Below are positions 5,085-11,019 of a stretch of 11,019 bases of DNA, in pieces. Both the position numbers and the translations under genes were made by a program. Origin of the DNA: an uncultured Spirochaetales bacterium (lineage in GTDB: Bacteria > Spirochaetota > Spirochaetia > Sphaerochaetales > Sphaerochaetaceae). Numbering within the stretch: position 1 is the stretch's first letter; each line of letters starts with the position of its first letter. The notes beneath the pieces were generated by a model that did not search any database, was not told the DNA's origin, and saw only the letters and a program-made list of their open reading frames with translations. The DNA lies in NCBI GenBank assembly GCA_937902565.1, contig CALFMX010000136.1:1-11019 (forward strand), read 5' to 3'.

Positions 5085-6740
5085 TTGGTTGATCTGAATC
5101 CCAGACGAAACCTCAGGACAGTCGGTTCTGAGGTTTTGGTCTTATTACTCTCGGCATTTGTTCATTCGATCGCCTTCCCCGGCTTGATTTCTGCCAACGG
5201 GGTCGCCCCGCTTGCGTTCATCGCCCTGATCCCGGTCTTTGCCGTCATCCGCAACACCAGCTGGAAGCTTGTCCCGATCTACGGCTTCTTCTATGGCTTC
5301 GTGTTCTACCTCTTCTTCAACTACTGGCTCAAGACCTTCCACCCGCTGGCCATCCTGCTGGTCCCGATCATCAAGGGCGGCGAGATGATCCTCCTCTTCC
5401 CGGTGTTGAAGGCTGCACAGCAGCTCTTCAAGAAGCATGGCTACCTGGTGGAGGCGCTCGTCTATGTCGCCTACGCCTATCTCAGCCAGGACTGGTTTGC
5501 CGGCTACCCCTACGGGACGCTCGGCTCGGCGGCCTACCGCTACCTGCCCTTCATCCAGATCGCAGAGTTTACCGGTATCTGGGGCGTGACCTTCCTCATG
5601 GTCCTGCCCCAGACCTTCCTCGCCTCATACCTTGCCGATTGGCATCGCAAGAGGACGGTCTCCTTCACCGGTTTCCTCGCCTCCCACCGGCCCTTCCTCA
5701 TCACCTATGGTGTTGCCATCGTCGCTACCCTGGTCTTCGGCTTCGTCTCGATCGCCCACTGGAAGGGGGTCGAGCCCGATGCCTACTGGCGGGTGGCGAC
5801 CATCCAGCACAGCGCCGACACCTGGGAAGGCGGCTACACCACCTACAAGCGGAACTTCAACAACCTCAGGAAGATGAGCCTGGAGGCACTCACAGCCGAA
5901 CCCGAGGCGATCATCTGGAGCGAGACCGCATTCGTCCCGTCGGTGGCCTGGCATGAGAGCTACCCGAGCGATCCCGATACCCGCGCCCTCGTCGATGAGT
6001 TCGTCGCCTTCGGCAAGTCACTGCCCATCCCCCTGGTGACCGGCAATCCCGAGGGTGTAATCGATGACCCGACCAAGCCGGCGCTCGCAGAGGATGGCAG
6101 CTGGAACCGCAAGGACTACAACACCGTCATCTTCTTTGAGGGTGGCACAATCAAGAACACCTACCGCAAGCAACACCTGGTGCCCTTCACTGAGCACTTC
6201 CCCTATGAGAAGCAGATGCCCTGGCTCTATAACCTGCTTCTCGCAAACGACTACAACTGGTGGGAGACCGGCGTCGAGCCGGTGGTCTTCGAGACCGATA
6301 CCGGGGTGCGCTTCTCCACACCGATCTGCTTTGAGGATGTCTTTGGCTACCTCAATGCCGACTTTGTGAAGAATGGCGCCGATGTCATCGTCAACATGAC
6401 CAACGACGGGTGGTCAAAGGCGGTCAGCGCCGAGGTGCAACACCTCGCCCTCGCCGTCTTCCGCTCCATCGAGAACCGCAGGACGACGATCAGGGGGACC
6501 AACAGCGGCATGACCTGCCTCATCGATGCCACCGGCAAGATCATCGACCCGATGGAGCCGTTCAAGGTCGGTTGGAAGATCTATGAGGTGCCGGTCTACC
6601 GAGGTGAGCAGGTGGGCTTCACCTTCTATACAACCCATATCGATTGGTTCGCCTTCGCCTCCATCTACCTCTCAGGCATACTCCTGGCAGTGGGAGCCGT
6701 CATCAAGCTGGTGCACTACCTGAGAGAGAAACAGTCATGA
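5085..6740 (+). CDS. lnt: Apolipoprotein N-acyltransferase (Lnt)
   Basis: Lnt adds the third acyl chain to the N-terminal cysteine of lipoproteins in the inner membrane. It has 551 residues, near the upper end of the family. Several N-terminal membrane helices lie within about 14-223 (for example 41-55, 64-84, 89-108, 164-185, 205-223). A periplasmic nitrilase-type domain spans about 236-510, and a last helix about 522-545. The catalytic triad is visible: E280 in IIWSETAF, K362 in TYRKQHLVPFTEHFP, and C415 in STPICFEDVFG. NMTNDGWS (437-444) and RSIENRRTTIRGTNSGMT (460-477) are also characteristic. Start is TTG, decided by AAGGAG and an upstream in-frame stop. The stop overlaps the cinA start (ATGA). 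Its presence fits a diderm with triacylated lipoproteins such as the one encoded at 2505. Confidence 0.96.
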   Translation: MVDLNPRRNLRTVGSEVLVLLLSAFVHSIAFPGLISANGVAPLAFIALIPVFAVIRNTSWKLVPIYGFFYGFVFYLFFNYWLKTFHPLAILLVPIIKGGEMILLFPVLKAAQQLFKKHGYLVEALVYVAYAYLSQDWFAGYPYGTLGSAAYRYLPFIQIAEFTGIWGVTFLMVLPQTFLASYLADWHRKRTVSFTGFLASHRPFLITYGVAIVATLVFGFVSIAHWKGVEPDAYWRVATIQHSADTWEGGYTTYKRNFNNLRKMSLEALTAEPEAIIWSETAFVPSVAWHESYPSDPDTRALVDEFVAFGKSLPIPLVTGNPEGVIDDPTKPALAEDGSWNRKDYNTVIFFEGGTIKNTYRKQHLVPFTEHFPYEKQMPWLYNLLLANDYNWWETGVEPVVFETDTGVRFSTPICFEDVFGYLNADFVKNGADVIVNMTNDGWSKAVSAEVQHLALAVFRSIENRRTTIRGTNSGMTCLIDATGKIIDPMEPFKVGWKIYEVPVYRGEQVGFTFYTTHIDWFAFASIYLSGILLAVGAVIKLVHYLREKQS

Positions 6741-8002
6741 CCTATAGCAACGCAGGCCTCTTCATCATCGGTACCGAGCTGACACGCGGTGTCATCGCTG
6801 ACAAGCACTGCCAACTATTGGCAACCCAGCTTACCCGCCTCGGCTACCACGTCGAGCGCATGGTGGTCGTTCCCGACGATGGCTCGATCGCGACGGTGCT
6901 CACCCAGGCGCTCGGGCGGTGTGACCTGATCATCCTCACCGGTGGCTTGGGACCGACCAGCGATGATCTGACCCGCTCGGTGGTCGCCAGCCTCGCCGGT
7001 GTCTCCCTGGTGCGTGACCAAGAGAGCTTCGATACCCTCTACAAGCGTTTTGGTGACCGCATCTGGGGCGCCAACGAGCAGCAGACGATGATTCCCGAGG
7101 GGTTTGTGGCTATCCCCAACCCCCATGGGACAGCGCCCGGCTTCCGCGGCCTCATCGATGTCGATGGCCGCAGCGTTGCCTGTATCGCCCTGCCGGGTCC
7201 TCCCCAGGAGATGGACCCGATGTTCTTCTCCGAGGTGCTGCCCTATCTCGCTCACCTTGCGGGGCACAATGACTTCAGCCGCAGCGAGTACTCAACCTTC
7301 CTCATCCCCGAAGCCCAGCTCGAGGAGCTCTGCCGCACGGCCTCCTTCAACGGCTTGGAGTGGGGGACCCGCTTCCAGGATATGAAGATCAGCCTCTACC
7401 TCGTGGGAGGCAGTGAGGAGGAGCGCAGCGAGATGGCCGACCGCCTCAGGGCGATGGTCGGCCCATGCCTTGTCGCCGATGGCGATGTCACTGCCGTAGG
7501 CCTGCTCACCGATGAGCTGAAGCGGCGGGGGGAGATGGTCAGCTGTGCCGAGAGCTGCACCGGGGGCATGGCCTCCATGCTGCTCACCGATGAGAGCGGC
7601 AGCTCCCAATGGTTCTGGGGTGGGGTGACCTCCTACGCCAATGAGGCGAAGGAGGCGTTGCTCTCTGTCTCGCCCGAGACGATTGCCACGGTTGGAGCGG
7701 TGAGCGAGCGCTGTGCCATTGAGATGGCAGAGGGCGTGCGTGAACGCTCGAAGAGCGACTGGGCCTTCTCCATCACCGGTATCGCCGGCCCCGACGGGGG
7801 CAGTGAGGAGAAGCCGGTGGGTACGGTCTGCTTCGGCTTTGCCGGCACGGGGAGGAGATCGGAGGCGGTCACCATCCACATCCGCAGTATTGGCCGCAAA
7901 TCAGTGCGCAGGAGGGCCACCACCGCCGCATTGCTGCTCATGCTTGAATTCATGCGTGGTAGTCAGTTGCTTGACACTGTGGCCAAGTGGCAATATATTT
8001 AG
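6737..8002 (+). CDS. cinA: CinA family protein (competence/damage-inducible; predicted NMN amidohydrolase)
   Basis: Two-domain protein of 421 residues, the usual size. The N-terminal MoaB/MogA-like domain (about 1-170; COG1058 type, linked to ADP-ribose pyrophosphatase activity) shows GTELTRG (12-18), ILTGGLGPTSDDLT (66-79), PNPHGTAPG (127-135) and LPGPPQEMDPMF (152-163). The C-terminal CinA domain (about 255-405; NMN deamidase type) shows SCAESCTGGMASMLLT (269-284), GGVTSYANEAK (295-305), VGAVSE and SITGIAGPDGGSEEKPVGTV (345-364). The ATG overlaps the lnt stop (ATGA); longer in-frame starts would lie inside lnt. It is probably translationally coupled to lnt. The role is likely salvage of NMN released in NAD metabolism or DNA ligation; the competence name is historical, and no competence genes are nearby. 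Confidence 0.95.
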   Translation: MTYSNAGLFIIGTELTRGVIADKHCQLLATQLTRLGYHVERMVVVPDDGSIATVLTQALGRCDLIILTGGLGPTSDDLTRSVVASLAGVSLVRDQESFDTLYKRFGDRIWGANEQQTMIPEGFVAIPNPHGTAPGFRGLIDVDGRSVACIALPGPPQEMDPMFFSEVLPYLAHLAGHNDFSRSEYSTFLIPEAQLEELCRTASFNGLEWGTRFQDMKISLYLVGGSEEERSEMADRLRAMVGPCLVADGDVTAVGLLTDELKRRGEMVSCAESCTGGMASMLLTDESGSSQWFWGGVTSYANEAKEALLSVSPETIATVGAVSERCAIEMAEGVRERSKSDWAFSITGIAGPDGGSEEKPVGTVCFGFAGTGRRSEAVTIHIRSIGRKSVRRRATTAALLLMLEFMRGSQLLDTVAKWQYI

Positions 8003-8012
8003 GGTATCAGGG

Positions 8013-8047
8013 GCGGGATAGTAGAACGCACCACCAGTGTTTCCCGC
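8013..8047 (+). promoter_or_regulatory. Bulged hairpin in the cinA-rho gap (rho leader candidate)
   Basis: GCGGGA (8013-8018) pairs perfectly with TCCCGC (8042-8047). Inside it, AACGC (8025-8029) pairs with GTGTT (8037-8041, one G-U) around the loop ACCACCA. The only unpaired segment is a 6-base bulge TAGTAG on the 5' side. The two stems stack directly on the 3' strand. No T-run follows, so it is a poor intrinsic terminator; it may fold in readthrough RNA ahead of rho. Confidence 0.45.
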
Positions 8048-8061
8048 ACATTCATATATCT

Positions 8062-8070
8062 TGATATTAA
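8062..8070 (+). promoter_or_regulatory. Weak extended -10 candidate for rho
   Basis: TGATATTAA (TG, one base, TATTAA) in an AT-rich stretch could be an extended -10 for rho, but no -35 match is found 16-18 bases upstream. The region 8050-8085 is the most AT-rich near rho and includes an eight-A run at 8078-8085. Confidence 0.25.
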
Positions 8071-8139
8071 TAGTACCAAAAAAAAGAGGAACTGGGCTGT
8101 ACCTGTGTTGCAATGGCCAACATGCATGCCCCTTCCGTT

Positions 8140-8143
8140 GGAG
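8140..8143 (+). promoter_or_regulatory. Ribosome binding site favouring the ATG at 8152 for rho
   Basis: GGAG sits eight bases before ATG 8152. For ATG 8113 the nearest site is AGAGGA at 8085-8090, about 22 bases away, which is too far. This favours 8152 but is not decisive. Confidence 0.45.
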
Positions 8144-8151
8144 CGAATCCC

Positions 8152-9936
8152 ATGTCATCCGAAGAAATAGCAGAACGTACGGTCACTGCCGAGCCCGTAG
8201 GCGAGGTTGAGGTCGAGAAGAAGCCCGTCCGACGTGTTACCAGAAAGAAGGTGGCCACCGTCGAAGCAGCCCCCGCGGCTGTAGGGGCCAAAGAAGAGAC
8301 CCCCAGCGCCGAGGCGCCGGCGAAGAAGCGCGGCAGGCCACCCAAGAAGGTCAGTGAGGACCAGGGGCAGCTCGACCTTGTTGCCGATTCACCCCAGAAA
8401 GTCGAGAAGAGTGCCGAAAGCGAGCCAGCCCCGGCTGTTGAGACCGAACCGAAGCCGAAGGCGCAACCTGAACAAAAGAGCCAGCAGGCCAGAAAACCCC
8501 AACAGTATCAAAACCGCCCCCCACGCAACCAACAGCGGAGCAAGGGAGGGCACCAGAAGAGCCAGAGCTTCGGCACCAACCGTCCCCCCCGTCCAAGCCA
8601 GGTCGACGAACCCTCGAGCGACCTCAATATTGAAGAGCATCCCGAGGCCCCGATCCTCAAACTCGAGGACTATACCACCCTCTCCATCGATGAGCTGCGC
8701 AAGAGTGGCGTCGAACTGGGGATGGACGGCAGCACAATCCTCGATCTGCGCAAGCAGGAGGTCGTCGCCGAGATCCTGAGGATCCACTCCGCTGCCGGCG
8801 GCGTGATCGTCGGTACCGGCACCCTTGAGATCCTGCCTGATGGTTTTGGCTTCTTGCGCTCCCCATCGAACAGCTACCTCAGTGGCCTCGAGGATGTCTA
8901 CGTCTCCCCTGCCCAGATCAAGAGCCTCTACCTGAAGACCGGTGACGTCGTCTACGGCCAGGTACGCACCCCCAAGGAGAATGAGCGCTTCTTCGCCATC
9001 CTCAAGATCCTGAAGGTGAATGATGACGAGCCGATCCAGGCGAAGATGCGTGTCCCCTTCGACAGCCTGACACCCCTCTTCCCTGATGAGCGCCTGCGCC
9101 TCGAGACCCTCGATGAGGATATGTCCACCCGGATCATTGACATGTTCTGTCCCATCGGCAAGGGCCAGCGCTCCCTGATCGTCGCCCCGCCTCGCACCGG
9201 AAAGACGGTGCTCCTGCAGAAGATCGCCAACTCGATCTCCGAGAACCACCCGGAGGTGGTCCTGATGGTCCTCCTCGTCGATGAGCGGCCCGAGGAGGTG
9301 ACCGACATGCGTCGCCACGTCAAGGGCGAGGTCATCGCATCGACCTTTGACGAGCAGGCAAGCCGCCACGTCCAGGTCGCCGAGATGGTCATCGAGAAGG
9401 CAAAGCGCCTGGTGGAGCACAAGCGGGATGTGGTCATCCTGCTCGACTCGATCACCCGCCTTGCCCGGGCGTACAACCAGACCGTCCCGGCCAGCGGCAA
9501 GATCCTCAGTGGGGGAGTGGACTCCAACGCGCTCCACAAGCCCAAGCGCTTCTTCGGTGCTGCCCGTAACATCGAGCATGGAGGGAGCCTGACCATCGTG
9601 GCCACCGGCCTCATCGAGACCGGTTCACGGATGGATGAGGTGATCTTCGAGGAGTTCAAGGGCACCGGCAACAACGAGATCATCCTCGACCGCCGCCTCG
9701 CCGACAAACGCCTCTTCCCTGCCATCAACATCAAGAAGAGCGGCACGAGGCGCGAGGACCTGCTGTTGCCGCCCGATGAGGCTGCCCGCATCTGGCTTAC
9801 GCGCAATGCGGTCAATGATATGGACGACCAGGAGATGACGCCGTTCCTCATTGACAAGATTCGAAAGACAAAGGATAATGAGGCGTTCTTGCGCTCGATC
9901 AACACGGGGGTTCCCATGAACTCCGGTGGGTATTGA
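8152..9936 (+). CDS. rho: Transcription termination factor Rho with long disordered N-terminal extension
   Basis: Hexameric RNA helicase that ends transcription. With the ATG at 8152 it has 594 residues, well above the ~420 of Escherichia coli Rho; ATG 8113 would add 13. Residues 1 to about 165 are low-complexity, rich in K, E, P, Q and R, with an AT-hook-like KKRGRPPKK (58-66). The Rho_N helix bundle follows at about 169-212 ([20 protein letters not shown]), then the cold-shock RNA-binding fold with RNP1 DGFGFLR (230-236) and RNP2 DVYVS (248-252). The ATPase core has Walker A PPRTGKT (K351), [11 protein letters not shown] (376-386), Walker [16 protein letters not shown] (D432), Q-loop [21 protein letters not shown] (453-473) and R-loop EFKGTGN (501-507). 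The core looks complete. It follows cinA after about 150 bases and precedes rpmE by 74, with no terminator in between. Confidence 0.97.
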   Translation: MSSEEIAERTVTAEPVGEVEVEKKPVRRVTRKKVATVEAAPAAVGAKEETPSAEAPAKKRGRPPKKVSEDQGQLDLVADSPQKVEKSAESEPAPAVETEPKPKAQPEQKSQQARKPQQYQNRPPRNQQRSKGGHQKSQSFGTNRPPRPSQVDEPSSDLNIEEHPEAPILKLEDYTTLSIDELRKSGVELGMDGSTILDLRKQEVVAEILRIHSAAGGVIVGTGTLEILPDGFGFLRSPSNSYLSGLEDVYVSPAQIKSLYLKTGDVVYGQVRTPKENERFFAILKILKVNDDEPIQAKMRVPFDSLTPLFPDERLRLETLDEDMSTRIIDMFCPIGKGQRSLIVAPPRTGKTVLLQKIANSISENHPEVVLMVLLVDERPEEVTDMRRHVKGEVIASTFDEQASRHVQVAEMVIEKAKRLVEHKRDVVILLDSITRLARAYNQTVPASGKILSGGVDSNALHKPKRFFGAARNIEHGGSLTIVATGLIETGSRMDEVIFEEFKGTGNNEIILDRRLADKRLFPAINIKKSGTRREDLLLPPDEAARIWLTRNAVNDMDDQEMTPFLIDKIRKTKDNEAFLRSINTGVPMNSGGY

Positions 9937-9962
9937 TCCAAAGGCCGATTGAGAATCCAAGA

Positions 9963-9982
9963 CTACTGTATACAGCCAGTAG
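9963..9982 (+). promoter_or_regulatory. Leader hairpin upstream of rpmE
   Basis: CTACTG (9963-9968) pairs perfectly with CAGTAG (9977-9982) around the 8-base loop TATACAGC. It ends 14 bases before the ribosome site GGAGG (9997-10001). No T-run follows, so it is not a rho-gene terminator. It has the same stem and loop sizes as the rpsT leader hairpin. Confidence 0.45.
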
Positions 9983-10010
9983 ATCGTGATATACCCGGAG
10001 GACCAAGACG

Positions 10011-10214
10011 ATGAAAGATGGAATTCATCCCCGCTACGAATTGACTGAAATCCGCTGCTCCTGTGGCAACGTGATCAAAACGAAGACTACAGCCAAGAAT
10101 GTTGACGTCGAAATCTGCTCTGCCTGCCACCCGTTCTTCACCGGAACGCAGAAGATGGTGGACACCGCAGGACGGATCGAGCGCTTCAAGAAACGCTACG
10201 GAATGGAAAAGTAG
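10011..10214 (+). CDS. rpmE: 50S ribosomal protein L31 (bL31), zinc-binding type
   Basis: L31 sits in the central protuberance and helps bridge the subunits. The product is 67 residues, typical for the zinc-binding form. [20 protein letters not shown] starts the protein; C16 and C18 (CSC) and C36 and C39 (CSAC) are the zinc ligands, so this is the C+ form rather than the zinc-free paralogue made under zinc starvation. [25 protein letters not shown] is the classic C-terminal signature. The start is ATG behind GGAGG (spacer nine). It lies 74 bases after rho and is followed directly by a strong hairpin terminator, so it closes the transcription unit. Confidence 0.97.
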   Translation: MKDGIHPRYELTEIRCSCGNVIKTKTTAKNVDVEICSACHPFFTGTQKMVDTAGRIERFKKRYGMEK

Positions 10215-10225
10215 CATGAAATGGG

Positions 10226-10250
10226 GCTGCCGGAAACGGCAGCTCTTCTT
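10226..10250 (+). terminator. Rho-independent terminator after rpmE
   Basis: GCTGCCG (10226-10232) and CGGCAGC (10237-10243) form a perfect 7-bp stem closed by a GAAA tetraloop, extendable by G-U and G-C pairs. It is followed by the T-rich tail TCTTCTTCTCTATA. The T-run is interrupted by C, but position and stem are convincing. Confidence 0.85.
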
Positions 10251-10291
10251 CTCTATAGGGTGGCCTGACAATTACAATCTTTGATTTTTTG

Positions 10292-10320
10292 TTGCAATCT
10301 CCAGCCAAGTATCCTAAAAT
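10292..10320 (+). promoter_or_regulatory. Promoter of the galactokinase-like gene
   Basis: TTGCAA (10292-10297), a 17-base spacer and TAAAAT (10315-10320) form a good sigma-70 promoter. Transcription would start near 10327, inside an inverted repeat, about 15 bases before the ATG. Confidence 0.6.
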
Positions 10321-10338
10321 TGACCTACATTAGGTTGA
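10320..10338. promoter_or_regulatory. Operator-like palindrome at the start point of the galactokinase-like gene
   Basis: TTGACCTACATTAGGTTGA is a near-palindrome. Its core ACCTA/TAGGT is perfect, and six of eight positions in each arm match. It covers the predicted transcription start and the only purine-rich ribosome site (TAGG), a typical place for a repressor. The same core could also form a small RNA hairpin. Confidence 0.4.
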
Positions 10339-10341
10339 TGC

Positions 10342-11019
10342 ATGGATAAAATTGTCAAACAACATATAAAAGAGTACGGACAGTCGCCATCGGTGGTTGT
10401 AACGGTGCCCGGGATTTGTACGTTCATGGGTGGTTACGCCGATGCGTGCCGTGGATGGTCCCTTGTTATCCCCGACAAGGGCACGCTCTCTGTTGCCATT
10501 TCGCTCCGTGATGACCAGATGGTCCGTCTCTATAATGCCACCCTCAATGACCGAAAGCGCTTCAACCTCTCCAATGTGAAGTATCGCAAGGAGGACCGCT
10601 GGGGGAACTACCCCAAGGGGGTCATCTCGGTGATGGTCAACGAGGCAACCGCCCTCGTCGGCATGGACATCTCGCTTGAGGGGAGCCTGCTCTACGCCGA
10701 TAACCAGATGATCAGCACCGCCAGTGCCCTGGCGACAACCCTTGCCATCGACGCCCTCTTTGCCCAGCAGCTCAGCCTCACCAGCCAGGTCAGGATCACC
10801 TATCAGGCCAATACGGTCTTCAATAGTGAGCGGTGCAAGATCAGCGACCTCTTGGCGATGGTCAACGGCAAGGCGCACACAGCGCTCTCCTTTGACCTGC
10901 AGCACGTCACCTACCGTGAGATTCCCTTCCCCTACGGCGATCCGGAGGGGCAGTATGTTGCCATCATCGTCGATAGCAAGATCAGCCCGAATGCGATGAG
11001 AGAGGAGATCCAGATCAAG
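10342..11019 (+). CDS. Galactokinase-like GHMP-family protein, degenerate motifs, cut by the window end
   Basis: The first 226 residues of a longer protein are present. The layout follows galactokinase: SVVVTVPG (17-24), a sugar-motif region, IPDKG (43-47), NYPKGVISVM (89-98), a region where GLSSSAA is expected, then SERCKISDLLAMVNGKAHTALSFD (162-185), aligning with the family's GIMDQfa..G....ll.D. The signatures are altered. GRVNLIGEHTDYNGG is replaced by GICTFMGGYADACRGW, losing the arginine and the E-H pair. GLSSSAAL is replaced by MISTASAL. The aspartate of MDQ (D169) is kept but its glutamine is not. It is either a GHMP kinase of changed specificity, a pseudokinase or a regulator. Start is ATG 10342 with only a weak TAGG site; the frame is open to the window edge. 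It has its own promoter and operator-like site after the rpmE terminator. The exact function is not assigned. Confidence 0.75.
   Translation, partial: MDKIVKQHIKEYGQSPSVVVTVPGICTFMGGYADACRGWSLVIPDKGTLSVAISLRDDQMVRLYNATLNDRKRFNLSNVKYRKEDRWGNYPKGVISVMVNEATALVGMDISLEGSLLYADNQMISTASALATTLAIDALFAQQLSLTSQVRITYQANTVFNSERCKISDLLAMVNGKAHTALSFDLQHVTYREIPFPYGDPEGQYVAIIVDSKISPNAMREEIQIK

Noticed and set aside
8105..8170. Short GTG-started frame overlapping the rho start, downstream of AGAGGA at 8085-8090
   Set aside because: The spacing to the ribosome-like site is too long (about 14 bases) and the peptide has no attenuator-like feature; not enough support for a leader peptide.
8389..9579. 396-codon open frame on the minus strand opposite rho
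   Set aside because: It mirrors the rho coding frame, with composition typical of antisense reading; no ribosome site or recognisable motif.
9949..9974. TTGAGA and TATACA before rpmE as a promoter
   Set aside because: The spacer is only 14 bases, too short for sigma-70; a downstream TGATATACC lacks a -35 box and runs into the ribosome site.
10330..10905. 191-codon minus-strand frame opposite the galactokinase-like gene
   Set aside because: The plus-strand frame has family motifs and a promoter; the minus frame would end inside that promoter and has no recognisable domain.

Overview
The window looks like core chromosome from a spirochaete, most likely a member of the Sphaerochaetaceae/Treponema group. 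This is inferred from protein character, a loose spirochaete-style lipobox, and the gene order rpsT - hup - lnt - cinA - rho - rpmE, which as far as I recall resembles Treponema chromosomes. No database search was possible. Genes are GC-rich by eye, while the intergenic gaps are AT-rich and carry readable sigma-70-type promoters. I see no tRNA, rRNA, CRISPR array, transposase or integrase.

Left part (1-2349, minus strand). A compact operon reads tatD -> dus -> purD from a promoter at about 2397-2425. tatD and dus overlap by ATGA, and purD follows after about 50 bases. Only the N-terminal third of PurD is present. Its reading frame loses PurD character near position 155-160 and stops at 92, close to the window edge, so the first ~155 bases look foreign to this locus (rearrangement or assembly edge).

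Middle (2350-4269, plus strand). A divergent intergenic region separates tatD from a predicted thioredoxin-fold lipoprotein. A strong promoter with an operator-like inverted repeat then precedes a PSP1/RicT-family protein that carries extra cysteines.

Right part (4270-10260, plus strand). A housekeeping block holds rpsT (S20, GTG start, leader hairpin), an HU/IHF-type protein, Lnt (TTG start), CinA (ATGA overlap with lnt), Rho with a long disordered basic N-terminal extension, and rpmE (L31). It is closed by a clear GAAA-loop hairpin terminator. Small inverted repeats lie in the leaders of rpsT, hup, rho and rpmE and may be regulatory RNA structures. Lnt would complete maturation of lipoproteins such as the one encoded at 2505. 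S20, HU, Rho and L31 serve translation, nucleoid structure and transcription termination.

Right edge (10261-11019). A promoter with a near-palindromic element at its predicted start point drives a gene cut by the window end. Its product has galactokinase (GHMP) architecture, but the sugar- and ATP-binding signatures are strongly altered. I see no obvious new defence or mobile system. The best leads are this degenerate galactokinase-like protein, the Rho extension, the extra cysteine cluster in the PSP1 protein, and the leader structures.
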